A stretch of 64,000 bases of DNA from Muribaculaceae bacterium Isolate-036 (Harlan) (GCA_003833075.1 RIAY01000005.1:1-64000); one strand, 5' to 3'; counted from the stretch's first letter, positions 40,127 to 50,876 are shown. The notes: a model not told the origin generated them from the letters alone. Made by a program: numbers and translations.

Positions 40127-42577
40127 ATGTCGGGCAAGACTATCTCCATAGGTTTCGTGATCGAGGACGGCAAAGACGGACTCAAGAAGCTCACGATGGA
40201 CGCGGACGCGTTGAAAAAAGTGATGCAGGGCACGCTGAAAGAGACTGTCAGTGTGAGGCAATCCCTGAAGGATCTTGGGGAAGTCTCGTTCGGTCTCGAC
40301 GCGATCACCGGGGCACTGTCATCCATGCAGGGGATGATGAAGAGTCTGACAGACGCATATGATGTGCAGGTCGAGGCAGAGACCAAGCTGGAGACAGTCA
40401 TGCGGCAGCGCATGAGTGCGACCGAGGCGGAGATACAGAGCATCAAGGATCTTTGTTCGGCACAGCAGCAACTCGGGGTTATCGGCGATGAAGTGCAGCT
40501 CGCGGGTGCACAGCAGATCTCCACCTTCCTGCAGACACGCGAGGCACTGGAAACGCTTATCCCCGCGATGAACAATCTTGTGGCGCAGCAGAAAGGATTG
40601 AACGCCACAAGCGGCGATGCGGTCAATATCGGGAACCTTCTCGGCAAGGCGATGCAGGGACAGACGGCGGCACTCCGGCGCGTGGGCATAACATTTACAG
40701 AAGCCGAGGAGAAAGCCGTGAAATACGGCACGGAACAGGAGCGCGCCGCCGCGCTTGCGAAAATCATCACCAACAACGTAGGTGAGATGAACGCCGCGCT
40801 TGCCGCCACCCCCAGCGGCAAGATGAAACAGGCGGCAAACAACATCGGAGACCTTCAGGAAAGACTCGGGGGGATGGTGAAGGAGCTGCAGCCTGGCATC
40901 ACGTTCATAAACCAGACGGTTCTCGGCTTTTCGAATCTCGTCAAAGTGGGGACGATGATAAACGGCATTCCCGGGAGAATCAAGTCAATCGGCGTGGCGT
41001 GCCGTGCCACTTCGGTTGATGTCAAGGTGCTCGGGGTCTCGATGCAGGCGAACACGGTTCTCACCAAGACTTTCGCCCTGACATTCAAGGCATCGATGAT
41101 GGTCGTGAAGACCGCCCTCATCTCGACCGGTGTAGGAGCCGCCATCTGGGCACTTGGCGAAGGTCTCGCTTTTGTCGTCAACAAGCTCAACGGGGTCAAG
41201 GACGCGGCACAGGACACTGCGAATGCCGTGACCGAGGTGTCGGACGCGCAAAAGAGCGTGGACCAGGCGATGCAGAATGCCACCGCCCAGATAACCCGCC
41301 ATATCGCGGAGCTAAAGAACTGGAAAGGCTCGAAAGAGGAAGAGCGAAAGAAAGTAGAGGAGCTAAACGGTGTATACGGCGACACAATGGGTTGTTTCTC
41401 CTCAGTCAAAGACTGGTATGACAAGCTGACTTCCGCTTCGGAGCTTTACGCCCGGCAGATGGTGCTTGAGGCGAAAGCGAGGATAATTGCCAACGACATA
41501 GCCGAAAAAGAGATAGCACGCCAGAAAAACGCCGAAAAACGCCCAAAGCCTGTCACCACAGGAAAAAATGGCTTCAAGGCTCCCGCCAAATTCACAGAAA
41601 ACCTGATAAAGGTCAACGATTCCATTGACCGGCATTATGAAGAAGCCATAAACAGGGACAAAGAGGAGCTTGCGGATATTCAGAAGCAGATGGCAGAGAC
41701 CGCCAACGGTCTAAAAACAGGCACGCCCCGGAGGACAGAGCCGCACGACAGTCCGAAAACGGACACGGTCATACCCGCCGGATCGCTCGCCGACATAGAG
41801 AAGCAGGTCTCCGAACTGGAGGAGAAACTGAAGCTGCAGGTCGACCCGCAGGATATGGCGGAGATACAACGGCAGATAGACTCTCTCAGACAGAAAGAGA
41901 AAGAGATACGGCTTGAGGTGATTGACATAATCATCAAAAGTGACCTGATGACCGACCTCCGCAAAAAAATCCGCTCCATGGATCTCACCCTTGATGTCAA
42001 GGTGGACGCGGACGCGCTGCAGAAGGAACTCGGCAAACTTCCCCGGGTGGTCAAAAAAACGGGCGATGCCACAGACGTTTTGCAAAACAACCTCAAAGGG
42101 GTTGCAGAGGTAGGGCGTTCCGCCGCTTCCGCCTTTTCCGCAATGGGAGACGCGATGGAGAGTCCGGTTCTGAACATCGCCGGCATCATCGCCGGAGCCA
42201 TCGCCAACGTAATGGCGGGCTTCGCCGCCGCCTCCGCAAAAAAAGGCGGCGAGGGGTCTCCGTGGGAATGGATAGCGTTCGCCATCTCCGGACTCGCCAC
42301 AGCCGTCGCGGCGGTGGCGCAGATAAAACAGGTCACGGCATTCGCCAGCGGCGGCATCGTGTCCGGTCCCACAATGGCACTTGTGGGCGAATACGCCGGA
42401 GCATCGAACAACCCCGAGGTGATCGCCCCCCTCAACAAGCTCCGGGAGCTGCTTCCGGACGCAGGAGCGGGGACACAGCGCATAGAGGTGACAGGACGGC
42501 TGCGCGGTTCCGACATAGAGCTATGCATGGTTAACCGCCGGCGCATAGGAAGCGCGAGCGGCAGAAAAAACCGATAA
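40127..42577 (+). CDS. Tail tape measure protein
   Basis: 816 residues. Helical and Ala-rich with long coiled coils (DALKKVMQGTLKETVSVRQS; LEEKLKLQVDPQDMAEIQRQ) and hydrophobic segments near residues 325-352 (ALISTGVGAAIWALGEGLAF) and 683-735 (NIAGIIAGAIANVMAGFAAA, AFAISGLATAVAAVAQI). The end has FASGGIVSGPTMALVGEYAG, usual for tape measures. It sets tail length; at about 0.15 nm per residue this predicts a tail near 120 nm. Confidence 0.9.
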   Translation: MSGKTISIGFVIEDGKDGLKKLTMDADALKKVMQGTLKETVSVRQSLKDLGEVSFGLDAITGALSSMQGMMKSLTDAYDVQVEAETKLETVMRQRMSATEAEIQSIKDLCSAQQQLGVIGDEVQLAGAQQISTFLQTREALETLIPAMNNLVAQQKGLNATSGDAVNIGNLLGKAMQGQTAALRRVGITFTEAEEKAVKYGTEQERAAALAKIITNNVGEMNAALAATPSGKMKQAANNIGDLQERLGGMVKELQPGITFINQTVLGFSNLVKVGTMINGIPGRIKSIGVACRATSVDVKVLGVSMQANTVLTKTFALTFKASMMVVKTALISTGVGAAIWALGEGLAFVVNKLNGVKDAAQDTANAVTEVSDAQKSVDQAMQNATAQITRHIAELKNWKGSKEEERKKVEELNGVYGDTMGCFSSVKDWYDKLTSASELYARQMVLEAKARIIANDIAEKEIARQKNAEKRPKPVTTGKNGFKAPAKFTENLIKVNDSIDRHYEEAINRDKEELADIQKQMAETANGLKTGTPRRTEPHDSPKTDTVIPAGSLADIEKQVSELEEKLKLQVDPQDMAEIQRQIDSLRQKEKEIRLEVIDIIIKSDLMTDLRKKIRSMDLTLDVKVDADALQKELGKLPRVVKKTGDATDVLQNNLKGVAEVGRSAASAFSAMGDAMESPVLNIAGIIAGAIANVMAGFAAASAKKGGEGSPWEWIAFAISGLATAVAAVAQIKQVTAFASGGIVSGPTMALVGEYAGASNNPEVIAPLNKLRELLPDAGAGTQRIEVTGRLRGSDIELCMVNRRRIGSASGRKNR

Positions 42578-42593
42578 AAACGAACGAAAAAAG

Positions 42594-45257
42594 ATGTTAT
42601 ACACCGGCAAGACATATGACACAGCGGGACGCGTTGTCTCCGTGGAGATCGTAACGGGCAACGACAGAAGCCGACACATCGAGATCGGCGCGCCCGAATC
42701 GGGTCTGATGCTCGATTCCGAGGAAGCTCTGACCATCGAGGGTGAGACAAACGACATTTTCGATGTAATCCTCCGGCAGTCGGCAATCGTCCGCCTGAAG
42801 GCTCGCGACTTCGTGCCGGATCTCTTCCGGAGCGACTGCCGCGAGGCGACAGTGGTGATGAAAGTGGGGGAGCACACCGTTTTTGACGGTTTCATCCTGC
42901 CGCGCACCTATTCGCAGGGCTACAACTCCGCGCTTGACACACTGGAGGTGAACTGCATCGACCGTCTGGGCGCGCTTCAGTGGCTCACATGGCGCGAAAC
43001 CATGTCGGGCAACCCGACATATCAGGAAGCGATCACGGAGTGCGCACAGCGCACGATCCGCGATATTCTGACACGTGCGCTCGCGCTTGTGGACATCGAC
43101 AGTCTCGATGTGATCTCCGCGCCTCTTGTCGAAGAAGGAGGGGTGTCGGCGCTCGACGGCATCCTCGTGGACGAACGCCGTTTCATGGGGGATGACGAGG
43201 AATCGGTGTGGACTGCCGAAGAGGTGGTGACGGAATGCCTCCGTTATCTCAATCTCCATATCGCCCATGACGGAGACCGCGTGATTGTTTTTTCATGGGA
43301 TGACCTGAAAAACGCAAGCGTCTATGCAGTGACACAGCGCACGGCATACGGCAGTAACTCAAAGCTCGACATAGGGGAGGTTTTCAACCGGATAGAGGTG
43401 ACATGCGAGACAGAAGAGATTGATGATTTTATCCCCGATCCTCTCGGCGATGACTCATATTCGAGCCCTTTCTCCGGCAACCAGCTTTATCTGAAGGAAT
43501 TTTCATTCACCAAAGGAGACCCCACACACGAGGGATCGCTGTTTCTTTCATCCCGTGGCACAAATCTCATATATCCGGCAGGAGAAGAGAGCTACTGGAT
43601 GCGCGAGTGGTGGATCCGTGTTCTTGAGGCGAAAGGATGGCGGCTCTTCGGGCGCACCGCGCAGTCGAAAAAATGGGACTGCATGATTCCCCTTTCCGCC
43701 GCAAAGCTTGCGGATGATTTCTACAGTTTCGGCGACACGTGGCAGAACCGCTATCCCGACGGCGTGAACAGGACACAGGGGGCGATGTTCGTGGAACTGA
43801 CCGGAGGAAAGACGGAACCCAAGAAGAAAGACAACAGCATCGCCATTGACTCAGAGAGGGAGAAATATATGGTGATCGGTGTCGGGGGTGACGGCATCGT
43901 TCGGTCAAAATCTGATTTTATAGGACATATATCCGAACAGTTCAAAAACATGCTCGATCTCTCGGTTCCCCGTGCCGCTTTCTCCGGCGGATACATGCAG
44001 CTTTCTCCGTCAGACGACACCACGACCCGATATCTCGACATATCCGGAAAGATAGCGTTTGCACCCGTTTCAGAAACCATCAAGCCGAGCAAGGATGTGG
44101 TCGATTTCAATCAGGTGCCAGTAACGAAATACAAAGAGGGAGACCTCCGGCGGTTCTACCGCGAGTATTACAAGGCGGAGAACCCCGGCGACACTCCGGA
44201 AATCAATGATTTCAGCTTGTGGGTGTCCAATATGGGTTTCGATGTATTCTGCGAGGAAGAGGCATTGAAACGCGGGGAATACATATCAGTATACACCGGC
44301 AACTCCTTTATTGAAAAAGATGTCTTTTCGAAAATCAGGGCACTGAGATGCATGCTGATTGTAGGTGACAAATGTCTGGTGGAACACACAAGACCCGGTG
44401 AGACCGACTCCTACCGTTGGGAGAGGTTCCACACCATCGGAGAATGCGCCGACCGCGGCGAGTTTCTCGCCCAGAGTTTCACCATCGGTTTTGATCCGAA
44501 AATCGGAGATTACATAATCGGCAAGGAATACGACATTTGGAAAAACGCGCATTACTCGCTTCAGCTCGATGCCAAAGGGACAATAATCCCGATACGCAAG
44601 AGCGACAATCTTCACGGAGAGGTGACGTTCCTGATCCTCGGTCCGGAGACCGACACGCTGTGGCCGTTAAACATGTGTCTGAATATACCATACACACTGT
44701 CATCGATGCCCGACAATACCGAAACCGGACAGCAGGACTCCTCCCTGTTGCTTCTGAACTACGTTTCAGGAATCTGGCTCAAGGATTTCAACATCCGGAT
44801 AATAAGTGACAATGCAGGGAATGATCCGCTGAACGAAAACGACCTTGTCTATGTCTCCGACACTGACGAAAGTTTCATCAATCCCAAGGATGACATAACG
44901 ATGCGCATACATTCCGACCTTACAGCGGAAGAGCGGGCATCGTTCGGGGTACGGGATGTGACGCGCAACAGTACGGCGATAGACGCAGACAGCGGCACGG
45001 GGTTGCTGAGTGTGTGGGATCCGCGTCTCGGAGTCCAGGCAAAGCCGGAACAGCTCTATGTGGACTGGTACTACCGGGAATGTCACAGACCGCATGTGGA
45101 GATAGAGCAGTCGATCAGGACGGGCAGCAACAAAACCATGATGTGGTGTTACACGATTCCGGCGATGCGGAGGCGGCGTTTCTATCCGGTGAGCGTGTCG
45201 CGTGACCTTCAGCAGGGCGCGGCGACAGTGAGAATGAGAAGTATCGACAACATCTGA
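42594..45257 (+). CDS. Large tail / baseplate protein
   Basis: 887 residues. The N-terminus (MLYTGKTYDTAGRVVSVEIV, LTIEGETNDIFDVILRQSAI, HTVFDGFILPRTYSQGY) resembles Bacteroidales siphovirus distal tail/tail-associated proteins placed right after the tape measure. The rest is beta-rich, including MRIHSDLTAEERASFGVRDV and a C-terminal CYTIPAMRRRRFYPVSVSRD. No enzymatic domain was recognised. Likely part of the tail tip that holds the fibre encoded next. Confidence 0.75.
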   Translation: MLYTGKTYDTAGRVVSVEIVTGNDRSRHIEIGAPESGLMLDSEEALTIEGETNDIFDVILRQSAIVRLKARDFVPDLFRSDCREATVVMKVGEHTVFDGFILPRTYSQGYNSALDTLEVNCIDRLGALQWLTWRETMSGNPTYQEAITECAQRTIRDILTRALALVDIDSLDVISAPLVEEGGVSALDGILVDERRFMGDDEESVWTAEEVVTECLRYLNLHIAHDGDRVIVFSWDDLKNASVYAVTQRTAYGSNSKLDIGEVFNRIEVTCETEEIDDFIPDPLGDDSYSSPFSGNQLYLKEFSFTKGDPTHEGSLFLSSRGTNLIYPAGEESYWMREWWIRVLEAKGWRLFGRTAQSKKWDCMIPLSAAKLADDFYSFGDTWQNRYPDGVNRTQGAMFVELTGGKTEPKKKDNSIAIDSEREKYMVIGVGGDGIVRSKSDFIGHISEQFKNMLDLSVPRAAFSGGYMQLSPSDDTTTRYLDISGKIAFAPVSETIKPSKDVVDFNQVPVTKYKEGDLRRFYREYYKAENPGDTPEINDFSLWVSNMGFDVFCEEEALKRGEYISVYTGNSFIEKDVFSKIRALRCMLIVGDKCLVEHTRPGETDSYRWERFHTIGECADRGEFLAQSFTIGFDPKIGDYIIGKEYDIWKNAHYSLQLDAKGTIIPIRKSDNLHGEVTFLILGPETDTLWPLNMCLNIPYTLSSMPDNTETGQQDSSLLLLNYVSGIWLKDFNIRIISDNAGNDPLNENDLVYVSDTDESFINPKDDITMRIHSDLTAEERASFGVRDVTRNSTAIDADSGTGLLSVWDPRLGVQAKPEQLYVDWYYRECHRPHVEIEQSIRTGSNKTMMWCYTIPAMRRRRFYPVSVSRDLQQGAATVRMRSIDNI

Positions 45258-45268
45258 CACAACGACAC

Positions 45269-48200
45269 ATGGCACTGACTAAAGTTAAAATAAAACTGAA
45301 AAGCAAGGGAAATCCGGCACCATCCGCATATTCCGCCGCCTCGTCGCCCGACATGGGGAAGTGTATCGAGGCGGCAAGACTTACCGCACTGCTGGCGGAA
45401 AAGGTCGACAATTCCACATTTTTCGAGTTCCGGGATCTGTTCGACTCATTGTTTGAGAAAGTGACGAAGAATGGAGTTACATCGATACGCGCCAAACACG
45501 GTCTCTGGACTGACGAATTCCTCTCGGCACGCGGCAAGAACGAGGCAGGCGGGGGCACCGGCGGTCTTGACATCGCCATGCTTGAGGATTACCTGACCGG
45601 CAACAAGTATGCCACGCAGCCGTGGGTGACATCGGCACTCGGCAACTATTACTCCAAGGCAGAGGCTGACGCGAGGTTTCTGCGGCAGCACCAGAGCCTT
45701 GCCAACTACGTGACGCTCGGCACGGCGCAGGTGATCAGCGGTGTCAAGACATTCACGCAGGAGGTCATAGCCACGGACAAGTGGATAACGGCTAAGATAA
45801 TAACCGGGGAGACCGGAGCTGCAAACAACACCGTGCAGAGCAAGAAGTCACACGGCATCGAGCTTGGCTATCCGAACCGCGATTACATGAATTTTAATGA
45901 GTTCGGCGGAGTGTTCAATTTCTACAAGACCAATCTCGCCTACACCGCCGCCAGTGGCAACGGGACGCTTGTGGCAAGCATCACGGAGCGCGGGATAACG
46001 GCAGCCTCGTTCATCAGGCGGGGCGGCACTTCCTCGCAGTTCCTCAAGGCTGACGGCTCGGTGGACTCCAATACTTATCTTACGAGTCATCAGTCGCTCG
46101 CCAACTATTACACCAAATCGGAGGTGGATGCGAAAGACAAACGACTCGTCACCTATTATCCATCGCGTCCGACAACGGCAAATGTAAACTTCGGCAACAA
46201 TGCGGGACTGTACACATTCCTCGCCACATCGTCGATGACCTCGGGGAAACCCGCCGGAGACGGTCACATCCTGCACATGGAATGGGACAACTCCCTTTCA
46301 TGGGCGGGACAGATTGCGGTGCCCAACAACGGCGACATGCAATGGCGTCATCAGCGGGGGAACACATGGCAGGCGTGGCGCACCATCCTCGACTCTTCCA
46401 ACTTCAACTCTCTCATCGGCTCCGGTCTGACGGCATATGTCAGAAAGGCGGGCGACACGATGACGGGGATGCTGAATATCAAGATGGACACACAGCCTTG
46501 CCTTAAATTGGATAGTGTCACCGCCAATAAGGAGGTGTACATGTATGTCTATTCCGGCGGCGTGGCGAAGAACGCCGTTGGCTGGAATAACGTCCACGGC
46601 TCATATATCTACAATTCCCCCTCTAACAGATACCTCGGTATCAAAGACAACGGCACTCCGCATTTTCAAGGCAACACAATTTGGCACGCGGGCAACGACG
46701 GCTCCCGAAGCGGGCTGGACGCCGACCTGCTTGACGGCTACCATAAGAGCGACATATACGACAACGTCACCGCCAAGCTTTCAAGCCTCAACGACGTTCT
46801 GAACTCAAACGGCATAAGGATATATGGTTTCGGATACGGGGATTCTGCATCTGTCGCCAACAAACCGACGGGAAACAGCGATGCCCGTGGCACAATAGGT
46901 TTCGGCGGCATATATTACCCGATGCAGCTGTCGTGGCAATATCTGGGTACCGACCTTTATATCCGGACGAAATACAGCGGAAACTGGCAGGGTTGGAAGC
47001 GTATCGCCTTCACCACAGACAACGTTGCATCAGCGACACGCCTACAGACCCCGCGCACGCTGTGGGGTCAGAGTTTCGACGGCACGGGGAATGTGAATGG
47101 TGCGATGACTGTGAACTACACGGGAGAGACAGGCATCCTGCTTAAACGCGTAGAAGCCGGCAGCGGAGCGTTCATCCGCCTCTACAACAACAACCAGACC
47201 ACGAATTACTTCCGCATCGGGATGTATGGCGCGGGATACTTCGGCATCAGCTACAACTCGGGAGCTGACGCAATCGCCGTGACTACCTCCGGCAACGTGG
47301 GAATCGGCACGATTTCGCCCTCGCGCAAACTGCATGTCAACGGAGACATCCAGACAGCCTCCATCTACGCCTCGAACTGGTTCCGCTCGACAGGGGCGAC
47401 GGGATGGTACTCGGAGACATACGGTGGCGGATGGTACATGAACGACACCACATGGATCCGCAACTTCGGCAACAAGGGTCTCTATATGGGCACGGCAATA
47501 ATCCGCACGGATAATTACTTCGACCGTGAGGGTTACAGCGGTGCTTCATGGTTTAACGGCTACGGTGCCTATAACACTGCAATCGTCAACAACTCGGGAC
47601 AGACACCGCTGATGGTGGCGTACCGCTCGGGACAGACACCTGCCGTGACGGGTGCCAACCGCCTTTTCTCCCTCGAACTCCTGAACACTGGCACAGAGCT
47701 GCGGTTCTCTTTCGGGGGTTTCGGCAATGGTGGCGGCTGCCCCGTCCTGATGACAAGCTACGGGGAGTTGCGGGTCGGTCGCTCCATACAGTCCACGGCA
47801 TGGTTCTCGGACAGCGGTCAGATAAGGGCGCACGCTGTCGGCACGAACTATTACCTCGGCATGGGAGCGGCGACAGACGGCTACGGCGTGATACAGAGCA
47901 GCAAAGTCGGCACGGGGGCGATTCCGCTGCTGCTGAACCCAAAGGGCGGCAATGTGGGAATAAACACATCCGCGCCTGGGTATACGCTTGACGTGAACGG
48001 CTCGCTCCACGTGCGCACTCTTGTCTACTTTGACTCCACGGCAAGGATAAACGGAGACATCTGGACGAACGGTCAGTTCTTTCTCAACGCCTCCGGCTAC
48101 GACCAGCAGCCTTACATGTCCGGAGCGTTCGGCAAGTTCAACCTCGCTTTCCACCGCAACGGCGTGTGGGTAGACACCGTCATGACCATAATGCCGGACG

Positions 48201-48610
48201 GAGCGGCGAGCATGACCGGACCGCTGCATGTAAACAAGGGAATCTACACGGAGGGTTATGTGTCGGCACGCGGTCAGAATACGAGTTCGGACGCAAGGCT
48301 CAAGGACGTGACGGGAAACGTGGAGCTTGACATCCGCGCCATCGCCCGTGCCCCGGCGGTTTTCTTCCGATGGAAAGACACCGGCGGCGAGGATGTGGGA
48401 AGCATCGCGCAATACTGGCAGGCACTGATGCCGCAGCTCACACCCCGGAAACCCTCCGGAATGCTCGATCTTCAGTATGACAAAGCCGCGCTGCTGGGTG
48501 TCGTGACCGTGAGCCGCAAGGTTCTCGACCATGAAGAGCGCATCGCGGCACTGGAGGCGGAGAACGCCTCGCTCAAGGCGACCATAGAGAACATGCGCGG
48601 AAACGCGTGA
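45269..48610 (+). CDS. Tail fibre with C-terminal S74 intramolecular chaperone
   Basis: 1113 residues. Repeated short triple-helix modules (ALGNYYSKAEADARFLRQHQ, LANYYTKSEVDAKDKRL), a pyocin-knob-like part (NGDMQWRHQRGNTWQAWRTI), then several repeated beta modules (GNVGIGTISPSRKLHVNGDI; GNVGINTSAPGYTLDVNGS). At about residue 1005 the peptidase S74 motif (SSDARLKDVTGNV) marks self-cleavage, followed by HEERIAALEAENASLKATIE, a trimerising coiled coil. It is the main adhesion fibre. Confidence 0.88.
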   Translation: MALTKVKIKLKSKGNPAPSAYSAASSPDMGKCIEAARLTALLAEKVDNSTFFEFRDLFDSLFEKVTKNGVTSIRAKHGLWTDEFLSARGKNEAGGGTGGLDIAMLEDYLTGNKYATQPWVTSALGNYYSKAEADARFLRQHQSLANYVTLGTAQVISGVKTFTQEVIATDKWITAKIITGETGAANNTVQSKKSHGIELGYPNRDYMNFNEFGGVFNFYKTNLAYTAASGNGTLVASITERGITAASFIRRGGTSSQFLKADGSVDSNTYLTSHQSLANYYTKSEVDAKDKRLVTYYPSRPTTANVNFGNNAGLYTFLATSSMTSGKPAGDGHILHMEWDNSLSWAGQIAVPNNGDMQWRHQRGNTWQAWRTILDSSNFNSLIGSGLTAYVRKAGDTMTGMLNIKMDTQPCLKLDSVTANKEVYMYVYSGGVAKNAVGWNNVHGSYIYNSPSNRYLGIKDNGTPHFQGNTIWHAGNDGSRSGLDADLLDGYHKSDIYDNVTAKLSSLNDVLNSNGIRIYGFGYGDSASVANKPTGNSDARGTIGFGGIYYPMQLSWQYLGTDLYIRTKYSGNWQGWKRIAFTTDNVASATRLQTPRTLWGQSFDGTGNVNGAMTVNYTGETGILLKRVEAGSGAFIRLYNNNQTTNYFRIGMYGAGYFGISYNSGADAIAVTTSGNVGIGTISPSRKLHVNGDIQTASIYASNWFRSTGATGWYSETYGGGWYMNDTTWIRNFGNKGLYMGTAIIRTDNYFDREGYSGASWFNGYGAYNTAIVNNSGQTPLMVAYRSGQTPAVTGANRLFSLELLNTGTELRFSFGGFGNGGGCPVLMTSYGELRVGRSIQSTAWFSDSGQIRAHAVGTNYYLGMGAATDGYGVIQSSKVGTGAIPLLLNPKGGNVGINTSAPGYTLDVNGSLHVRTLVYFDSTARINGDIWTNGQFFLNASGYDQQPYMSGAFGKFNLAFHRNGVWVDTVMTIMPDGAASMTGPLHVNKGIYTEGYVSARGQNTSSDARLKDVTGNVELDIRAIARAPAVFFRWKDTGGEDVGSIAQYWQALMPQLTPRKPSGMLDLQYDKAALLGVVTVSRKVLDHEERIAALEAENASLKATIENMRGNA

Positions 48611-48653
48611 ACATGATATTTTACAATAACAACCAATCAAAAATTTCAAAGAC

Positions 48654-49115
48654 ATGAAGACAACGACAGCAAGAATCGCGGAAACGTATGCCCTTCTTGA
48701 CAGGGCGAAGTGCGACAGGATGGAGACGGCGGAGCGCGTGGCGTTCGTAAGAGGGATGCAGCCTCTGAGAAAAATCGCGGAAGAGTTCGAGCAGACGCGC
48801 CGCGATGCCATAAAGCGTCTGCGCCCCGAAGGATTCGACAAGGCGGAGAAGCTGATAGCGGATTTCAACGCGATGCCGGCGGAAGAGCGCGGCGTGGCTG
48901 TGGCTTCCGCAGAGATGCAGGCGGCACTGAAAGCCAACGCGGAATATGTGGCGGCGGTCAACGACTGCATCGCCGATGAGGCGGAGAGGGAGGTGGAGTC
49001 GCCGCAGGGAACGGTGTCCGAGGAGACGTTCGGGCGGCTGATGGAGTCAAATCCGGAGTGGACGATCGGACAGGCGATGCTTGTGCGCGACCTGCTCTGC
49101 AATCAGGAGGATTAG
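48654..49115 (+). CDS. Small tail-region protein
   Basis: 153 residues, helical and charged (TAERVAFVRGMQPLRKIAEE, RRDAIKRLRPEGFDKAEKLI). It lies between the fibre and the putative receptor-binding gene, with 2 nt before the next start. A fibre assembly or chaperone role is possible from position alone. No family recognised. Confidence 0.55.
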   Translation: MKTTTARIAETYALLDRAKCDRMETAERVAFVRGMQPLRKIAEEFEQTRRDAIKRLRPEGFDKAEKLIADFNAMPAEERGVAVASAEMQAALKANAEYVAAVNDCIADEAEREVESPQGTVSEETFGRLMESNPEWTIGQAMLVRDLLCNQED

Positions 49116-49117
49116 AC

Positions 49118-50434
49118 ATGGGACACGCAAACGGCATAATAACCGCCCCGGTCAACACCGACGATGTGGTGGCTACGCTCGGAGAGAACAGTCATGACAT
49201 CGGTGCGCTATGCTCCTCGGAAAGAATAAGACCATGGAGCAAGTTTAAGCCTACTGTATTCGATTCTGTCGCTGGAGGCGGAGATTATTGGAAAGGTGAC
49301 GACGGCAAGTGTGGCTTTATTATTGAAATGGATACATCCCCTTATTATACCAGCTATACCGGGGAGACAATAAGGTCTTTCTACAACAACCGGAATAATT
49401 GGAAATACAATCCGCCGTCACCATATATATGCGATAACGCCGGCAATATAATCGGGGGACGTGGAGACTGGTGTAGATTGGCTGATTTTGTTGGGTACAA
49501 TCATAATTGTGTGCAAATGCTTCAGTCAATGATAAAGAAAGGGAGATTTTTGAAAGTTCCGTTGTCCGGTGGTGTTGTGTCTCTAACCGTGAAGATAAAC
49601 CGAACGGAGGACATAGATACGGAAGGCGGCGCAATAGATCTACAAAATAATTTATCAATTAAGGATTTCTATTGTGAAGACCCCGGTGCATCCGGATTCT
49701 ATCTAAAGGATTGTTATCTGGCGGCTGTGCTCGCCTTTCAAGAAAATAATCCTATAGAAGTAGGTTTTGGGCAAGTAGGATATGACGCAGTTACAGCCAC
49801 ACGTGTTGCTGCCGTTCCTTTGTCTAATACTAATGGGAATATCATAACAATAACTGATTTTCAAACCGGTTTCCCGCTAAGTCGAAAAATTACAGACCCT
49901 TTTTGGGTTATCTTGGGGCTTGTCTTTGGTCCCAACAAACGTCGTTTTATCGGTATCCCTTGGAATGATGACAACTTCTACGCTTTTAAAGTTCAATTTG
50001 TCGAAGCACTTGTTTATCCTCCAATTGGCACATTGGTTCAATGGGCTAAATATGGAGGGGGCACAACTTCAAAGGTATGGCACAATATCAAATGGATAAA
50101 TACAGATGATACAGTTGCAGTTCCATACGGCATAGACACGCACTGGCAGGTCAAAATGAATATTAGTAATTCACAAGACTTTGGCCAAGATATAGAGTCT
50201 ATCAAATTTATAAATAAATCTACCGGGAAAACAATCAGCCCCTCTCATATGAGTTCGGACTTTGTGTATGGTCCGCAGGACATGGTTATCCCGGCGCATA
50301 GTTCAAAGACAATCTGTTTCGACATATCTGACCTGTTTTCAATACCATCAAAAAACAGTAAGGCTACAATAGAGGCAAGGCTCAATGATAAACTGGTATG
50401 GTCTTTGGAATTCCAAGGAGCTGATAGCTATTAA
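49118..50434 (+). CDS. Tail protein with conserved head and divergent, AT-rich body (receptor-binding candidate)
   Basis: 438 residues from ATG 49118. The first 40 or so residues (MGHANGIITAPVNTDDVVAT, LGENSHDIGALC) resemble a conserved attachment segment in Bacteroidales phages and are GC-rich. From about 49230 to the end the DNA is clearly AT-rich, unlike all flanking structural genes, and the body has aromatic, beta-rich sequence (FYNNRNNWKYNPPSPYICDN; HWQVKMNISNSQDFGQDIES). The shift suggests acquisition of a new receptor-binding domain. Confidence 0.6.
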   Translation: MGHANGIITAPVNTDDVVATLGENSHDIGALCSSERIRPWSKFKPTVFDSVAGGGDYWKGDDGKCGFIIEMDTSPYYTSYTGETIRSFYNNRNNWKYNPPSPYICDNAGNIIGGRGDWCRLADFVGYNHNCVQMLQSMIKKGRFLKVPLSGGVVSLTVKINRTEDIDTEGGAIDLQNNLSIKDFYCEDPGASGFYLKDCYLAAVLAFQENNPIEVGFGQVGYDAVTATRVAAVPLSNTNGNIITITDFQTGFPLSRKITDPFWVILGLVFGPNKRRFIGIPWNDDNFYAFKVQFVEALVYPPIGTLVQWAKYGGGTTSKVWHNIKWINTDDTVAVPYGIDTHWQVKMNISNSQDFGQDIESIKFINKSTGKTISPSHMSSDFVYGPQDMVIPAHSSKTICFDISDLFSIPSKNSKATIEARLNDKLVWSLEFQGADSY

Positions 50435-50544
50435 ATTTAAACAAAGTAGATCGTGACCATCGGCGATGGCGGAGACATATTGTAGTCTCTATGAGAGATG
50501 ATTGAATTATAAGAAAAATGTTTAACCAATAAATTTCAAGAATT

Positions 50545-50853
50545 ATGGCACAGAGAACAGGATTTATCATTAAAGTTGACAATTCGGATGACAAGAATCG
50601 CGTCTTCGCCGTTTCATGCAATGTGGAGACAGACGCGGCGGGCAACCGCAGTGTAAGCAACATCCAGGTAAGCAAGGACGGTGTGAACGTCGCCAACTTC
50701 AGCGTGTCGCAGAACAGCCCGGAAGCCGCGCCCAGCGTGTCGGTGAACTTCTACGGTCTGCCGATGGAGGAGCACGCCGGATGCCTCGCCGAGGTCTACG
50801 CATTCATCAAGGACGCTGTGGAGAATGCCGCAGAATGCGGTCTTGACGCTTGA
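50545..50853 (+). CDS. Small late phage protein
   Basis: 102 residues (MAQRTGFIIKVDNSDDKNRV; VSVNFYGLPMEEHAGCLAEV). GC-rich again, unlike the preceding gene. Compact alpha/beta look, no signal or membrane segment. It lies between the receptor-binding candidate and the lysis genes. Family unknown. Confidence 0.55.
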   Translation: MAQRTGFIIKVDNSDDKNRVFAVSCNVETDAAGNRSVSNIQVSKDGVNVANFSVSQNSPEAAPSVSVNFYGLPMEEHAGCLAEVYAFIKDAVENAAECGLDA

Positions 50854-50876
50854 GAAACCCTTAGTGCTTTACGGAA

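Noticed and set aside
39790..40845. A 351-codon minus-strand frame over the start of the tape measure gene
   Set aside because: Antisense to a strongly supported tail gene; Ser/Cys/Ile-rich with no motif.
47546..49102. A 518-codon minus-strand frame across the end of the tail fibre gene
   Set aside because: It covers two plus-strand genes, including the S74 domain. Composition is typical of antisense of a GC-rich gene.
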